This document shows positions 7,377 through 16,487 of a stretch of DNA of 64,000 nt, one piece after another. How positions within the stretch are numbered: the stretch's first letter is position 1; every line of letters starts with the position of its first letter. This DNA is from Micromonospora orduensis (GTDB lineage: Bacteria > Actinomycetota > Actinomycetes > Mycobacteriales > Micromonosporaceae), in contig NZ_VDFY01000190.1 in assembly GCF_006228125.1 (NCBI RefSeq), positions 22,591 through 86,590 of the forward strand. Reading direction: 5' to 3'. Below the pieces are notes generated by a model that had not been told where the DNA came from, did not search any database, and worked only from the letters and a program-made list of their open reading frames with translations. Made by a program: the position numbers and the translations under genes.

Positions 7377-9206
7377 GTGGAGAGCGGACAGATCAGCGAC
7401 TACGGGTTCCTCGCCGACGGCCGCAGCGCGGCGCTCGTGGACACCTCGGGCTCGATCAACTGGTGGTGCCCGGGCCGGTTCGACGCCCCGTCGGTGTTCG
7501 GTCGACTGCTCGACGACGGTGCCGGGCACTGGGCTGTCCAACCGGCGATCGACTTCACCGTGCAGCGCCGCTACCTCGACGACGCTCTGGTGCTGCGCAC
7601 CGAGTTCCGTACCGCTCAGGGGGAGGTCGCGCTGACCGACGCGCTCGCCTTCGAGCCCGGCGCGCGCGGTCACGAGATCGGAGCGCGCTCGCCCCAGGTT
7701 CTGGTCCGCAGCCTGCGGGGGCTGTCCGGCGCGGTGCCGATGCGGGTGCTCTACCGGCCCCGCTTCGAGTACGGGCGCGCCATCGCGTACATGGTCGAGC
7801 GGGACGACATGCTGGAGGCCATCGCCGGGGCCGCCCGGCTCACGCTGCGCAGCGACGTGCCGTTGAGCTGCGGCGACGGCGAGGCCACCGCGTCGTTCAC
7901 CGTCGGCGCCGGCACGACGCACAACTTCTCCCTCGGGTACGCCCCGACCTACGACTCGCCCCTGCCGGAGGTGCCGGACGCCGACGAGGCCATCGCCGAC
8001 ACCGTCGCCGGCTGGCGGTCCTGGGCCGACCAGCACGACTACCAGGGCCTCTACCCGGAGCAGGTGCGGCGCAGCCGACTCGTGGTGCAGGGCATGACGT
8101 ACGGCCCGAGCGGGGCGGTGGTGGCCTCGGTGACCACCTCGCTGCCGGAGGAACTCGGCGGGGACCGCAACTACGACTACCGCTACGTCTGGGTACGCGA
8201 CTTCAGTCTCACGCTGCGGGCGCTGTGGCGCTCGGCGTGCTTAGCCGAGGTGCAGCGGCAGTTCGCCTGGTTGGGTCGGGCGATGGGCCGGGTCGACGAC
8301 GAACCGGTGCCCATCATGTACGGGGTGCTCGGCGAGCGGGACCTCACCGAGCATCGACTGGACCAGCTCGGCGGCTACCGCGACAGCCCACCGGTGATGA
8401 TCGGCAACGACGCGTGGCAGCAGCGGCAGACCGACATCTTCGGCGAGGCGATGGACGCCGCCTGGTTGATGCGCGACAAGCTCAAGCCGATGGACCCGGA
8501 GGTGCGGCACGTCCTGCGGGTGCTCGCCGACCAGGCCGGACGGGTCTGGACGCTGCCCGACGCGGGGATGTGGGAGGAGCGCGGCGTCCAACACCACCAC
8601 GTGTCCTCGAAGGTGCAGTGCTGGGTGGCCCTGGACCGGGCGGTCCGCTTCGGTGACCAGCTCGGCGGGCCGCAGGACGTGGCCCGCTGGGCGGCTGCCC
8701 GCGACCAGGTGCGCGCGGAGGTCCTTGAGCGGGGGTGGAGCGAGCGGCTCCAGTCGTACACCGGGAGTTTCGAGTCCGACGAGCTGGACGCGTCGGTGCT
8801 GGTGATGCCGTTGGTGGGTTTCCTGCGGGCCGACGACCCACGGATGCGCTCGACGATCCGCGCCGTGGAGCAGGGGCTGTCGCACGACGGGCTGCTGCGG
8901 CGCTGGGACGGCGACCCGGCGGGGTTCCTCATCTGCTCGTTCTGGCTGGTGTGCTGCCTGGCGCTTGCCGGTGAGCGGGACCGGGCACACGAGCTGTTCG
9001 GTGTGTTGGCGGGGCGGGTCAACGACCTCGGCCTGTTCGCCGAACAGATCGACCCGCTGACCGGGGAGCAGCTGGGCAACTTTCCCCAGGCGTTCTCGCA
9101 CATCGGCCTGATCAACGCCGCTGGTGTGCTGACCGACGTCGAGCGGGACCCGGTGGCACGGGGACTCGGCATGCCCCCCGCGCACTTCAGCCCGGTGCGT
9201 CCCTGA
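7377..9206 (+). CDS. Glycoside hydrolase family 15 (glucoamylase/trehalase-like)
   Basis: A 609-residue GH15 protein of usual length, without a signal peptide, so cytoplasmic. The N-terminal beta domain begins ISDYGFLADGRSAALVDTSG followed by INWWCPGRFDAPSVFGRLLD. The (alpha/alpha)6 catalytic domain includes NYDYRYVWVRDFSLTLRALW and the acid-bearing GMWEERGVQHHHVSSKVQCW region, and a late FLICSFWLV motif. Actinobacterial relatives include trehalases and glucoamylases acting on alpha-linked glucose, so intracellular trehalose or glycogen turnover is a fair guess. The GTG start at 7377 faces the stress-protein gene across a 120-bp divergent promoter region. Confidence 0.93.
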   Translation: MESGQISDYGFLADGRSAALVDTSGSINWWCPGRFDAPSVFGRLLDDGAGHWAVQPAIDFTVQRRYLDDALVLRTEFRTAQGEVALTDALAFEPGARGHEIGARSPQVLVRSLRGLSGAVPMRVLYRPRFEYGRAIAYMVERDDMLEAIAGAARLTLRSDVPLSCGDGEATASFTVGAGTTHNFSLGYAPTYDSPLPEVPDADEAIADTVAGWRSWADQHDYQGLYPEQVRRSRLVVQGMTYGPSGAVVASVTTSLPEELGGDRNYDYRYVWVRDFSLTLRALWRSACLAEVQRQFAWLGRAMGRVDDEPVPIMYGVLGERDLTEHRLDQLGGYRDSPPVMIGNDAWQQRQTDIFGEAMDAAWLMRDKLKPMDPEVRHVLRVLADQAGRVWTLPDAGMWEERGVQHHHVSSKVQCWVALDRAVRFGDQLGGPQDVARWAAARDQVRAEVLERGWSERLQSYTGSFESDELDASVLVMPLVGFLRADDPRMRSTIRAVEQGLSHDGLLRRWDGDPAGFLICSFWLVCCLALAGERDRAHELFGVLAGRVNDLGLFAEQIDPLTGEQLGNFPQAFSHIGLINAAGVLTDVERDPVARGLGMPPAHFSPVRP

Positions 9207-9273
9207 CCTGTGCTCTCGCGCGGGGCGCCCCCGTCGCCGGGCGGGCGGCCGGGGCGCGGGGGACAATGGCGGC

Positions 9274-9774
9274 ATGCGGCTGGTGCTCACGGCGGACACC
9301 CACCTACCGAAGCGGGCCCGGGACCTGCCCGAGCCGCTGTGGACGGCGATCGAGGCGGCGGACGTGGTGGTGCACGCCGGCGACTGGGTCGACGAGGCGC
9401 TGCTCGACGCGATGCTCGCGCGGTCGCGGCGGCTGATCGGCGTGTACGGCAACAACGACGGCCCGGCGCTGCGCGCCCGGCTGCCCGAGGTCGCCCGCGT
9501 GGACCTCGACGGCCTGCGGGTCGCCGTGGTGCACGAGACCGGGCCCCGGACCGGGCGCGAGCAGCGCTGCGCGGCGGGCTACCCCGACGTCGACCTGCTG
9601 GTCTTCGGGCACTCGCACATCCCCTGGGACACCGAGGCGCCTGGCGGTCTGCGCCTGCTCAACCCCGGCTCACCCACCGACCGCCGCTCCCAACCGCACG
9701 CCACCTACCTGGAAGCCGAGATCACCGAAGGTCGCCTGACCAGCGTGCGCCTGCACCGCCTGCCCCGCCCGTGA
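9274..9774 (+). CDS. YfcE/MJ0936-type metallophosphoesterase
   Basis: A 166-residue calcineurin-like phosphodiesterase with the full metal site: Asp8 and His10 (LTADTHLPK), Asp37 (HAGDWVD), Asn60/Asn61 (GNNDG), a VVHETG histidine and the terminal GHSH-IPW motif. Proteins of this size and pattern are single-domain phosphodiesterases active on simple phosphodiesters in vitro; the physiological substrate is unknown. The ATG at 9274 lies 67 bases after the GH15 stop on the same strand. It converges on the DUF3072 gene, and a long inverted repeat separates them. Confidence 0.92.
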   Translation: MRLVLTADTHLPKRARDLPEPLWTAIEAADVVVHAGDWVDEALLDAMLARSRRLIGVYGNNDGPALRARLPEVARVDLDGLRVAVVHETGPRTGREQRCAAGYPDVDLLVFGHSHIPWDTEAPGGLRLLNPGSPTDRRSQPHATYLEAEITEGRLTSVRLHRLPRP

Positions 9775-9788
9775 CGACACACACCCCA

Positions 9789-9860
9789 GCGATCGTGCGC
9801 TCGCCGCTGCCGTTCCGTGCCCTGTCGGCCGGTCTGGCGTGACAGCAGGCGCACGATCGC
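9789..9860. repeat. Intergenic inverted repeat, 12-bp arms
   Basis: GCGATCGTGCGC at 9789-9800 and its exact complement at 9849-9860, 48 bases apart, flanked by CCCC/GGGG that can extend the pairing. It fills the gap between convergent genes. It could act as a transcription barrier or be a dispersed genomic repeat. Confidence 0.75.
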
Positions 9861-9876
9861 CGGAGTGGGGGAGGGG

Positions 9877-10098
9877 CTACCGGCCTCGGCCGGTCTCGGC
9901 CTGGAGCTCGTCGATCCGCTTGGACGCCTCGGCCTTGGTGAGGTCGTCCGGAAGATGCTCGTCGGCCTCACGGGCGAGCGTCCTCAGGTAGGACTCCTGT
10001 GCGGCGGTGGGTGGCTCGTCGCCGGTGACCCACTCGTCCGGGTCCTTGATCGCGCCGCGCGGGTCGGCCTGCTCGTTGCTGCGGTCCGTCATCGTCAT
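9877..10098 (-). CDS. DUF3072 small protein
   Basis: A 73-residue acidic protein with the DUF3072 pattern: IKDPDEWVTGDEPPTAAQES, then YLRTLAREADEHLPDDLTKA and a final ASKRIDELQAETGRG helix. The second half resembles short SAP-like or extended helical segments seen in this family; no function is established. ATG 10098 is preceded by GAGAGGG at good spacing (an in-frame GTG lies immediately before it). It is a single-gene unit, divergent from the FAD oxidoreductase gene. Confidence 0.85.
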   Translation of the reverse strand: MTMTDRSNEQADPRGAIKDPDEWVTGDEPPTAAQESYLRTLAREADEHLPDDLTKAEASKRIDELQAETGRGR

Positions 10099-10173
10099 CA
10101 CCCTCTCTTCGAACAGGTGTGCCACTACCCCGATCATCCGTGGTTCATGCCACCCGCCGCCTACGATCAGCCG

Positions 10174-11118
10174 ATGAGTGTGACGGTTGTGGGTGCGGGC
10201 ATCGCGGGCGTGGCCTGCGCACTGGAGCTGACCCGTGCCGGGGTGCCGGTACGGCTGCGCGAGCGGGGGCACGTCTGCGGCGGCCGGATGGCCAGCAAAC
10301 GCTTCGCCGGCCGCCCCGCCGACATCGGCGCCGCGTACTTCACCGTCAGCGACCCGGACTTCGGGGTCGTCGTCGATCGGTGGCGCTCCGCCGGCCTGGT
10401 CCGGGAGTGGACCGACACCTTCCAGGCGTACGACCGGCAGGGGCGCCACGACGTGCCCGGTCCGATGCGCTTCGCCGCGCCGCGCGGGCTCCGCTCGCTG
10501 GTCGAGGACCTGGCCGCCCCGCTGCCACTGACCGTCGACCGGCTGGTGCTCAGCGTCGAGGCCGGGCCTGTCGTGGACGGCGAGGCGTCCGCCGCCGCCG
10601 TCCTGGCCATGCCCGGCCCGCAGGCCGCGCTGCTGCTCGACCCGGCCCTCGCCGACGCCACCCGGGCCGTGCAGGCGCAGAGCTGGTCACCTGCGCTCGC
10701 CGCCGTGCTGCGCTTCCCGAGCCGCCGCTGGCCCGACTTCGGCGGCGCGTTCGTCAACGACCACCAGGTGCTCAGCCTCGTCTGCGACGACGGCGACCGG
10801 CGCGGCGACGGGGCGCCGGTGCTCGTCGCGCACACCGTGCCGGCGTTCGCCAGCGGTCACCTCGCCCAGCCCACCGGGGCCGGGCCGGCGATCGCGCAGG
10901 CCGTACGGGACCTGCTGGGGCTGCCCGAGCAGGCCACCGACGTGCACGTGCACAGGTGGACGTACGCGGCCCCGACCGGCGCCGCCGGCGGCGACACCTT
11001 CCACCTGGACGCCGACGGGATCGGCCTGGCCGGTGACGCCTTCGGCAAGCCCCGGGTGCAGAGCGCCTGGCGCTCCGGACGGGACCTCGGCCGCGCGCTG
11101 GCCGCCCGCCTCGCCTGA
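10174..11118 (+). CDS. NAD(P)/FAD-dependent oxidoreductase (renalase-like)
   Basis: A 314-residue flavoprotein. The N-terminal Rossmann motif VVGAGIAGVACALE binds the FAD adenine end, followed by RERGHVCGGRMASKRF (the GGRM dinucleotide-binding loop of amine oxidase/renalase-type proteins) and DIGAAYFTV. A C-terminal GIGLAGDAFGKPRVQSAWRSG closes the FAD site. Bacterial relatives of this size include renalase-type dihydro-NAD(P) isomer oxidases, but substrate residues were not checked. Start ATG 10174 sits directly before the dinucleotide fold; ATG 10147 is an alternative. The gene converges on the antiporter gene. Confidence 0.87.
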   Translation: MSVTVVGAGIAGVACALELTRAGVPVRLRERGHVCGGRMASKRFAGRPADIGAAYFTVSDPDFGVVVDRWRSAGLVREWTDTFQAYDRQGRHDVPGPMRFAAPRGLRSLVEDLAAPLPLTVDRLVLSVEAGPVVDGEASAAAVLAMPGPQAALLLDPALADATRAVQAQSWSPALAAVLRFPSRRWPDFGGAFVNDHQVLSLVCDDGDRRGDGAPVLVAHTVPAFASGHLAQPTGAGPAIAQAVRDLLGLPEQATDVHVHRWTYAAPTGAAGGDTFHLDADGIGLAGDAFGKPRVQSAWRSGRDLGRALAARLA

Positions 11119-11133
11119 CGGGTCGTCGCCCGC

Positions 11134-12432
11134 TTAGCCGTGTCCGGCGGCGGCGACGGGCTGGGCGGAGGCGTCCCGTTCGGCCGGATCGGACGTCCGT
11201 TCGCCCTCGCGGTCCAGCAGCTGCATGACCGGGGTCGCCGTGACGCCGTGCACCACCACCGACACGAGCACCACCAGCCCGACCGTGGCCCAGAGCAGTT
11301 CCGCCTGCGGAAAGTCGGCCTTCGTGGTGGCGTACGCGAGGTAGTAGAACGAGCCCACCCCACGGATGCCGAACAGCGAGATCACCCAGTGCTCGGCCGA
11401 GCGGCCCGGCGCCCCACGCAGCGACAGCCAGCCCGTCAACGGCCGGATCAGGAACACCAGCGCCAACCCGACCGCCGCCGCCGACCAGGTCAACGGGGCG
11501 AGCAGGCCGCCCACGATCGCGCCGCCGAGCAGGAGCAGCAACACCAGCGTGAGCAGTCGTTCGATCTGTTCGGCGAAGTCGTGCAGCACCGCGTGGAACT
11601 CGTGGGTCCGCTCCGCCGCCCGGATCGCCCGGGCTGCCACGAACACCGCCAGGAAGCCGTACCCGCCGACCACCTCCACCAGGCCGTACGCCAGGAAGGT
11701 GGCGGCCAACGCGAGGAAACCCTCGGCGTGCCGGGCCAGCCGCAGCTTGCTGGGCGCCCGGAAGAAGAGCTTGCCGAGCAGCCAGCCGATGAGCAGGCCG
11801 CCACCGACACCGACGGACACCTTCCACAGCACGTCCACGGTGAACCATGTCGCCAGCCAGTCGCCCGGGGCGAGGCTCGTCGAGGCGATGGCGATGGCCG
11901 CGTAGACGAACGGGAACGCCAGCCCGTCGTTGAGGCCGGCCTCGGAGGTCAACGCGAAGCGGACCTCGTCCTCGGAGTCCTCGACATCGGTCGGTTCGCC
12001 GACCTGCACGTCGGCGGCGAGCACCGGGTCGGTCGGGGCCAGCGCCGCGCCCAGCAGCAGCGCCGCCGCCGGCACCAGGCCCGCCCACCACCAGCCGAGC
12101 AACGCGACCGCCGCGATGCACAGCGGCATCGCGATGGCCAGCAGCCGCCAGGTCGACGACCAGCGGACCCAGCTCAACGGGCGGTCGATCTTGAGGCCGG
12201 CGCCCATCAGGGCGACGATCACGCCGATCTCGGTCAGGTGGGTGGTAAGCGTCGGATGGGCCAGCGGGTCCGGTGTGGGCAGACCCACCGGCAGCAGGAA
12301 GACCAGCATGCCGAGGGCCAGAAAGGCGATCGGCATGGACAGTGGACGCTGCTCCAACACCCGGGGCAGGATGCCCGCGAGCAGAGCGCCAAGGCCCACC
12401 AGCGCGAACGCCACGTCTACCGGCTCCACCAT
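11134..12432 (-). CDS. CPA1-type Na+/H+ antiporter
   Basis: A 432-residue integral membrane protein with about 12 hydrophobic segments. It shows the transporter signatures LGAALAPTDPVLAADVQVG (helix 4-5 region) and SEAGLNDGLAFPFV, whose ND pair is typical of electroneutral CPA1 exchangers. A later ISLFGIRGVGSFYYLAYA matches the conserved Arg region. It would exchange cytoplasmic Na+ or K+ for protons at the inner membrane. ATG 12432 has GGAGGG five bases upstream. It is monocistronic, or at most read with the upstream HAD gene 104 bases away. Confidence 0.92.
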   Translation of the reverse strand: MVEPVDVAFALVGLGALLAGILPRVLEQRPLSMPIAFLALGMLVFLLPVGLPTPDPLAHPTLTTHLTEIGVIVALMGAGLKIDRPLSWVRWSSTWRLLAIAMPLCIAAVALLGWWWAGLVPAAALLLGAALAPTDPVLAADVQVGEPTDVEDSEDEVRFALTSEAGLNDGLAFPFVYAAIAIASTSLAPGDWLATWFTVDVLWKVSVGVGGGLLIGWLLGKLFFRAPSKLRLARHAEGFLALAATFLAYGLVEVVGGYGFLAVFVAARAIRAAERTHEFHAVLHDFAEQIERLLTLVLLLLLGGAIVGGLLAPLTWSAAAVGLALVFLIRPLTGWLSLRGAPGRSAEHWVISLFGIRGVGSFYYLAYATTKADFPQAELLWATVGLVVLVSVVVHGVTATPVMQLLDREGERTSDPAERDASAQPVAAAGHG

Positions 12433-12535
12433 GCCACCCTCCACCCGCGCCCACGGGTTGCGGGCAGGTGGTGACAGACCATGCCCCGCCGGAACTCCGG
12501 CTATGCGTACGCGCCCCGACCAACCCGAGTGGGCT

Positions 12536-13213
12536 TCACCTCGCCTGGGTCAGGGGAGAGTCGGACAGCTCGGCGAGCAGGGCGGCCGGGTCGTCGTACA
12601 CCGCCACCGCCCCGGCGCCGGCCAGCTCACCGCGGCTGGTGCCGCCGCAGGTCAGGCCCACACACGGGATGTCGAGCTTGCCGGCCGCCGCGACGTCCCA
12701 CACCGAGTCGCCGACGAAGACCACCCGCTCGGCGGCCAGCCCGGACTGCTCCAGTGCGGCGACCAGGATGTCCGGGGCCGGCTTGCTCTGCTCCGCGTCC
12801 GCCGAGGAGGTGACCGTGTCCACGACGTCGTCGGCGCCCAGCGCCCGGCGTAGCGCGCCGACCTCGTGCTCCGACGCGCTGGTGGCCAGCACCACCCGCA
12901 GGCCCCGCTCGGCGCAGGCGCGCAGCAGGTCCGCCGCCCGGGGCAGCGGTGTGAGGCGTTCCCAGTACTCGGCGTACAGGGTGTCGTGCGCGTCGCGCAG
13001 CTTCGTGTCGGCGTCGCGGTCGCGCTCCGGGCCCAGCAGATGATCGAGGAGCTTGTCCGCGCCCATCCCGATCGACCGGTGCACGGTCGCCATCGGCACC
13101 GGATGGTCGGTCTGGCGCAGCGCCTCCCACCAGGACACGGTGTGCAGGTAGGTGGTGTCGACGAGGGTGCCGTCGACGTCGAAGAGGACGCCCGCGGGGC
13201 GGTCAGTGGCCAT
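12536..13213 (-). CDS. HAD-superfamily hydrolase (phosphatase)
   Basis: A 225-residue HAD subfamily I hydrolase with all four motifs: I, FDVDGTLVD (nucleophile Asp12, acid Asp14); II, LATSAS; III, Lys in SKPAPDI; IV, FVGDSVWD. The cap between motifs I and II is the all-helical C1 type found in phosphoglycolate phosphatase and beta-phosphoglucomutase relatives. It therefore probably cleaves a small sugar phosphate or similar metabolite, not further defined. The ATG start at 13213 is preceded by GGGGAC. It lies downstream of the SpoIIE gene on the same strand, with 54 bases between. Confidence 0.9.
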   Translation of the reverse strand: MATDRPAGVLFDVDGTLVDTTYLHTVSWWEALRQTDHPVPMATVHRSIGMGADKLLDHLLGPERDRDADTKLRDAHDTLYAEYWERLTPLPRAADLLRACAERGLRVVLATSASEHEVGALRRALGADDVVDTVTSSADAEQSKPAPDILVAALEQSGLAAERVVFVGDSVWDVAAAGKLDIPCVGLTCGGTSRGELAGAGAVAVYDDPAALLAELSDSPLTQAR

Positions 13214-13267
13214 GCGCGTCCCCCTACCCGCTGCGGGGTCGGCTGATTCGTGCGGACGCCCGCTACG

Positions 13268-15406
13268 TCAGCGGCGCTCGACGGCCGGAACGAGGATCTC
13301 GAACCAGACCGTGGAGCCGCGGACCGTCGGATCGGTGCCCCAGGCGTCGCTGAGCTGCTCGATCAGCCCGAGACCGCGACCCCGACTGCTCAACGTGTCG
13401 GTGCGGGTACGGGTCACGGTCCCCCGGGTGCCGGTGTCGGCGACCGAGACCAGCAGCCGCTCCGGGCTGAGGTCGATCTCCACCCGGGCGGCGGTGCCGG
13501 CGTGCAGGAGGGCGTTGGTGGTCAACTCGCTCGTGCAGAGCACCGCCGCGCCGATCACCGACTCGGGCACCTGCCACTCGGTGAGCTGGCCGGTCATCCA
13601 GTGCCGGACCCGGCTCGGCGCGGTCGGCTCCGCCGGCACCTCCATGCTCGCCGATCGGCTCGGCTTGAGCGCGTGCTCGACCGCCAGGACGGCCACGTCG
13701 TCCTCGGTGCCACCGGGCACGGCGGCGGTGGCCACCGCGCACAGCGCGCGCGGATCACTGCTGCCGGCCTTCGCGAGCGCGTCGACGAGGGAGTCCAGCC
13801 CGGCGGTGAGGCTCTGCCGACGGCGCTCCACCACACCGTCGCTGAAGAGCAGCAGGGTGTCGCCGGGACGGAACGGCACGGTGGCGGTGACCGGCCGGCC
13901 GCCGAGCCCCAGCGGAGGGCCGGCCGGCAGGTCCACGTACTCGGCGCGGGAACGGCCGTCCGGGTCGCTGCGGCGGATCAGCGGGGCCGGATGACCGGCG
14001 CTGGCGAGGGTGACCTGCCGGCGGTCCGCGTCGACGACCCCGAACACCACGGTGACGAACAGTTCGTCGGTACCGGCCTCCGCGCCCAGGCTGGTCACCA
14101 GCCGGTCCAGTCCGGCCAGCACCGCGTCCGGGGCCGGGTCGGCCAGGGCCAGCGCCCGCAGGGCCGCGCGGACCTGTCCCATCCGTGCCGCCGCCTGCAC
14201 GTCGTGCCCGGCGACGTCGCCCAGCACCACGCCGAGGTCGCCGGTGGGCAGCAGGAACGCGTCGTAGAAGTCCCCGCCCGCGGCGTTGCCGTCCACCCCC
14301 GGGTCGTAGCGGGCCGCGATCCGCAGTCGGGGCAGGTCCGGCAGGTGCGCCGGCAACATGCTGCGTTGCAGCAACTGGGCGGTGCCGTGCTGGGTCTCGA
14401 AGCGACGGGCCCGCTCGGCCGCCTGGCCGATCAGCTCGCAGGAGGCGGCCAGCAACGCCCGCTCAGCGGCCGACCAGGCATGTGTCGCCTGAAAGCCGAC
14501 CGCCAGCCCGCCACGCACCACCGAGGTGCCCAGCGGCAGGGCCGCCATCGACCGGATCTTCTGATCGTGGCGGTCGACCGCGGTCTCCCGCAGCGGCTGC
14601 CCGTCCCGCAGGAACGACGGATCACCGGCCCGCGCCACCCGCACCACCGGGGCCGACCAGTCCGCCGGTACGCGCCGCCACAGCGGCGGGAGACGCTCGT
14701 CGGCCTCGTCCATCAGCTCGCCGCGTACCCGGCGCACGGTCCGCCAACCGCCGCCGCCCTCGTCGACAGCGAACGCCACCTGGTCGGCGTCGAAGGTGTT
14801 GATCGTGTGCCGCAGCGCCACCCGGGCCACGTCGTCGAGGGTGAGCGTGCCGGCGAGCGCGGCGGCCACCTCGCTGAGGCTCTGCAACTGCTCGGTGACG
14901 TGGGTGGTCTCGGCGGCCACCGTCAACATGCCGACGATCCGCCCGGCGCTGTCCCGCACCGGCGAGTAACCCCGGGTGAAGACCGCCTGCTCCGCCACGG
15001 CGGAGTGCTCCCGCACCAGGGGGACTGTCGACTCCTTCTCCAGGAACGACACGCCCTGCCGGTAGGTCCGCTCGATCACCTCACCGACGCCGGGCAGCGC
15101 CCAGACCTCCGCGTACACCTCGGCGGCCGGGCGGCCGAGGGCGCCGGGGTGTCTACTGCCCAGCAGCTCGGCGTACCCGGCGTTGTAGAGCAGCACGAGG
15201 TCGTCGCCGTACGCCAGTGCCATAGGCATCGGTGAGGCGAGGATCAGCTCGACCACGGCCCGGACCGACGGGTCCCATGCCTCGGGTGGGCCCAGCGGGG
15301 TGCCGGCCCAGTCGTGGGCGAGCACGCCGGCGTCCGCCCCCGCTTCCGTGGATGCGCCGGGGACCGGAGTTGCTGGCGTGGGGACTCGCCCGACCGTTCC
15401 TGGCAT
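13268..15406 (-). CDS. PAS-GAF-SpoIIE phosphatase with C-terminal ATPase domain
   Basis: A 712-residue multidomain signalling protein. Roughly: PAS 45-160 (GDDLVLLYNAGYAELLG), GAF 175-335, PP2C/SpoIIE phosphatase 355-570 (GGDFYDAF, LGDVAGHDVQAA, LFSDGVVERR, GGTEDDVAVLAV give the metal-binding Asp residues), and a HATPase_c anti-sigma-type kinase domain 585-712 (ELTTNALLHAG, SVADTGTR, SRGRGLGLIEQL). No membrane segment is seen, so it is cytosolic. Such proteins dephosphorylate anti-sigma-factor antagonists, and the ATPase domain may phosphorylate or bind them. No sigma factor gene is nearby. Its stimulus, via PAS/GAF, is unknown. Confidence 0.93.
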   Translation of the reverse strand: MPGTVGRVPTPATPVPGASTEAGADAGVLAHDWAGTPLGPPEAWDPSVRAVVELILASPMPMALAYGDDLVLLYNAGYAELLGSRHPGALGRPAAEVYAEVWALPGVGEVIERTYRQGVSFLEKESTVPLVREHSAVAEQAVFTRGYSPVRDSAGRIVGMLTVAAETTHVTEQLQSLSEVAAALAGTLTLDDVARVALRHTINTFDADQVAFAVDEGGGGWRTVRRVRGELMDEADERLPPLWRRVPADWSAPVVRVARAGDPSFLRDGQPLRETAVDRHDQKIRSMAALPLGTSVVRGGLAVGFQATHAWSAAERALLAASCELIGQAAERARRFETQHGTAQLLQRSMLPAHLPDLPRLRIAARYDPGVDGNAAGGDFYDAFLLPTGDLGVVLGDVAGHDVQAAARMGQVRAALRALALADPAPDAVLAGLDRLVTSLGAEAGTDELFVTVVFGVVDADRRQVTLASAGHPAPLIRRSDPDGRSRAEYVDLPAGPPLGLGGRPVTATVPFRPGDTLLLFSDGVVERRRQSLTAGLDSLVDALAKAGSSDPRALCAVATAAVPGGTEDDVAVLAVEHALKPSRSASMEVPAEPTAPSRVRHWMTGQLTEWQVPESVIGAAVLCTSELTTNALLHAGTAARVEIDLSPERLLVSVADTGTRGTVTRTRTDTLSSRGRGLGLIEQLSDAWGTDPTVRGSTVWFEILVPAVERR

Positions 15407-15604
15407 GTCCGCAGCCTATCCGGCCCCGCGAGAACGGCATCCGATCATGGCGGCGGGTCGTCGTGGGCTCCGCCGTGGTGACTGTTCGGCCAGTTCAGGG
15501 CCCTTCTCCTATGGCTTGTCGGAAAAAACTCCGCGAGCCGCGCGGACTGCCGCACCCCCGGCCGGGTATGCGCCCGGCGCAGTCCATGCGACAGGAGGGA
15601 CGTC

Positions 15605-16414
15605 ATGCTGAAAACCCTCGCGGTCCGGCAGGCCGACATCGGCGATGCCATCGCCGACACCTGGAGGTCGGTGCTGCTCTTCATCCCGAAGGCAGTGGCC
15701 TTCATCGTCATCCTCGTGGTCGGCTGGCTCATCGCCAGAGCCGTCCTCAAGATCGTGGATACGGTGCTAGAACGGGTGCGCTTCGACGAAGCGGTCGAAC
15801 GCGGAGGCATCAAACGGGCCCTGGAGAGAACGAAGTACGACGCCAGCGACATTCTGGCCAGACTGGCGTACTACGCGGTACTGCTGTTCACTCTGCAGTT
15901 CGCCTTCGGAGTCTGGGGTCCCAACGCGATCAGTGACCTGATCAGCGGCGTGGTGGCCTGGCTGCCGCGGGCCTTCATCGCGATCGTCATCGTGGTGGTG
16001 GCGGCCGCGATCGCCAACGCCGTCCGGGATCTGGTCACCGGGGCGCTGGGCGGGCTCTCGTACGGCAAGGTCCTGGCCGACCTGACGGCGATCTTCATCA
16101 TCGCCCTCGGCGTGATCGCCGCGCTGAACCAGGTGGGCATCGCCACGACGGTGACCACCCCGGTGCTGATCGCGGTGCTCGCCACGGTGGCCGGCATCCT
16201 GATCGTCGGTGTCGGTGGTGGTCTGGTGAAGCCGATGCAGAAGCGCTGGGACGGCTGGCTGGACCGGGCTGCGAGGGAAGCCCGGGCGGTGCAGCAGCAG
16301 CGTCAGGCCACGGCGGCCGGGCGTAGCGACATGGAGCGGCAGATGGCCGACCGTGGCGGCGACCGCACCCAGGCCATGCCCCGGGTCGACGAGGCCCAGC
16401 AGTACCGCTCGTAG
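15605..16414 (+). CDS. TM-helix-repeat, MscS-related channel-like protein
   Basis: A 269-residue membrane protein with about five transmembrane segments, each in the conserved TM-helix repeat style (FIPKAVAFIVILVVGWLIAR, LPRAFIAIVIVVVAAAIANA, VLIAVLATVAGILIVGVGGG). A charged cytosolic tail carries poly-Gln and ends near residue 269. These proteins resemble small-conductance mechanosensitive channels of the CmpX type but lack the MscS beta domain. AGGAGGG lies six bases before ATG 15605. It is divergent from the SpoIIE gene and closed by a strong hairpin terminator. Confidence 0.88.
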   Translation: MLKTLAVRQADIGDAIADTWRSVLLFIPKAVAFIVILVVGWLIARAVLKIVDTVLERVRFDEAVERGGIKRALERTKYDASDILARLAYYAVLLFTLQFAFGVWGPNAISDLISGVVAWLPRAFIAIVIVVVAAAIANAVRDLVTGALGGLSYGKVLADLTAIFIIALGVIAALNQVGIATTVTTPVLIAVLATVAGILIVGVGGGLVKPMQKRWDGWLDRAAREARAVQQQRQATAAGRSDMERQMADRGGDRTQAMPRVDEAQQYRS

Positions 16415-16445
16415 GTGACGCGCCGGCAGGCTCGGAACCGAAGAA

Positions 16446-16477
16446 GGGGGCGTTCGCGCTGCGGCGCGGACGCCCCC
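16446..16477 (+). terminator. Hairpin terminator after channel-like gene
   Basis: A 14-bp stem, GGGGGCGTTCGCGC with GCGCGGACGCCCCC (one G-U pair), and a 4-base loop. It starts 32 bases after the plus-strand stop and also lies just after the end of the minus-strand gene at 16488, so it may serve both. Confidence 0.85.
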
Positions 16478-16487
16478 TGCCTGCGGC

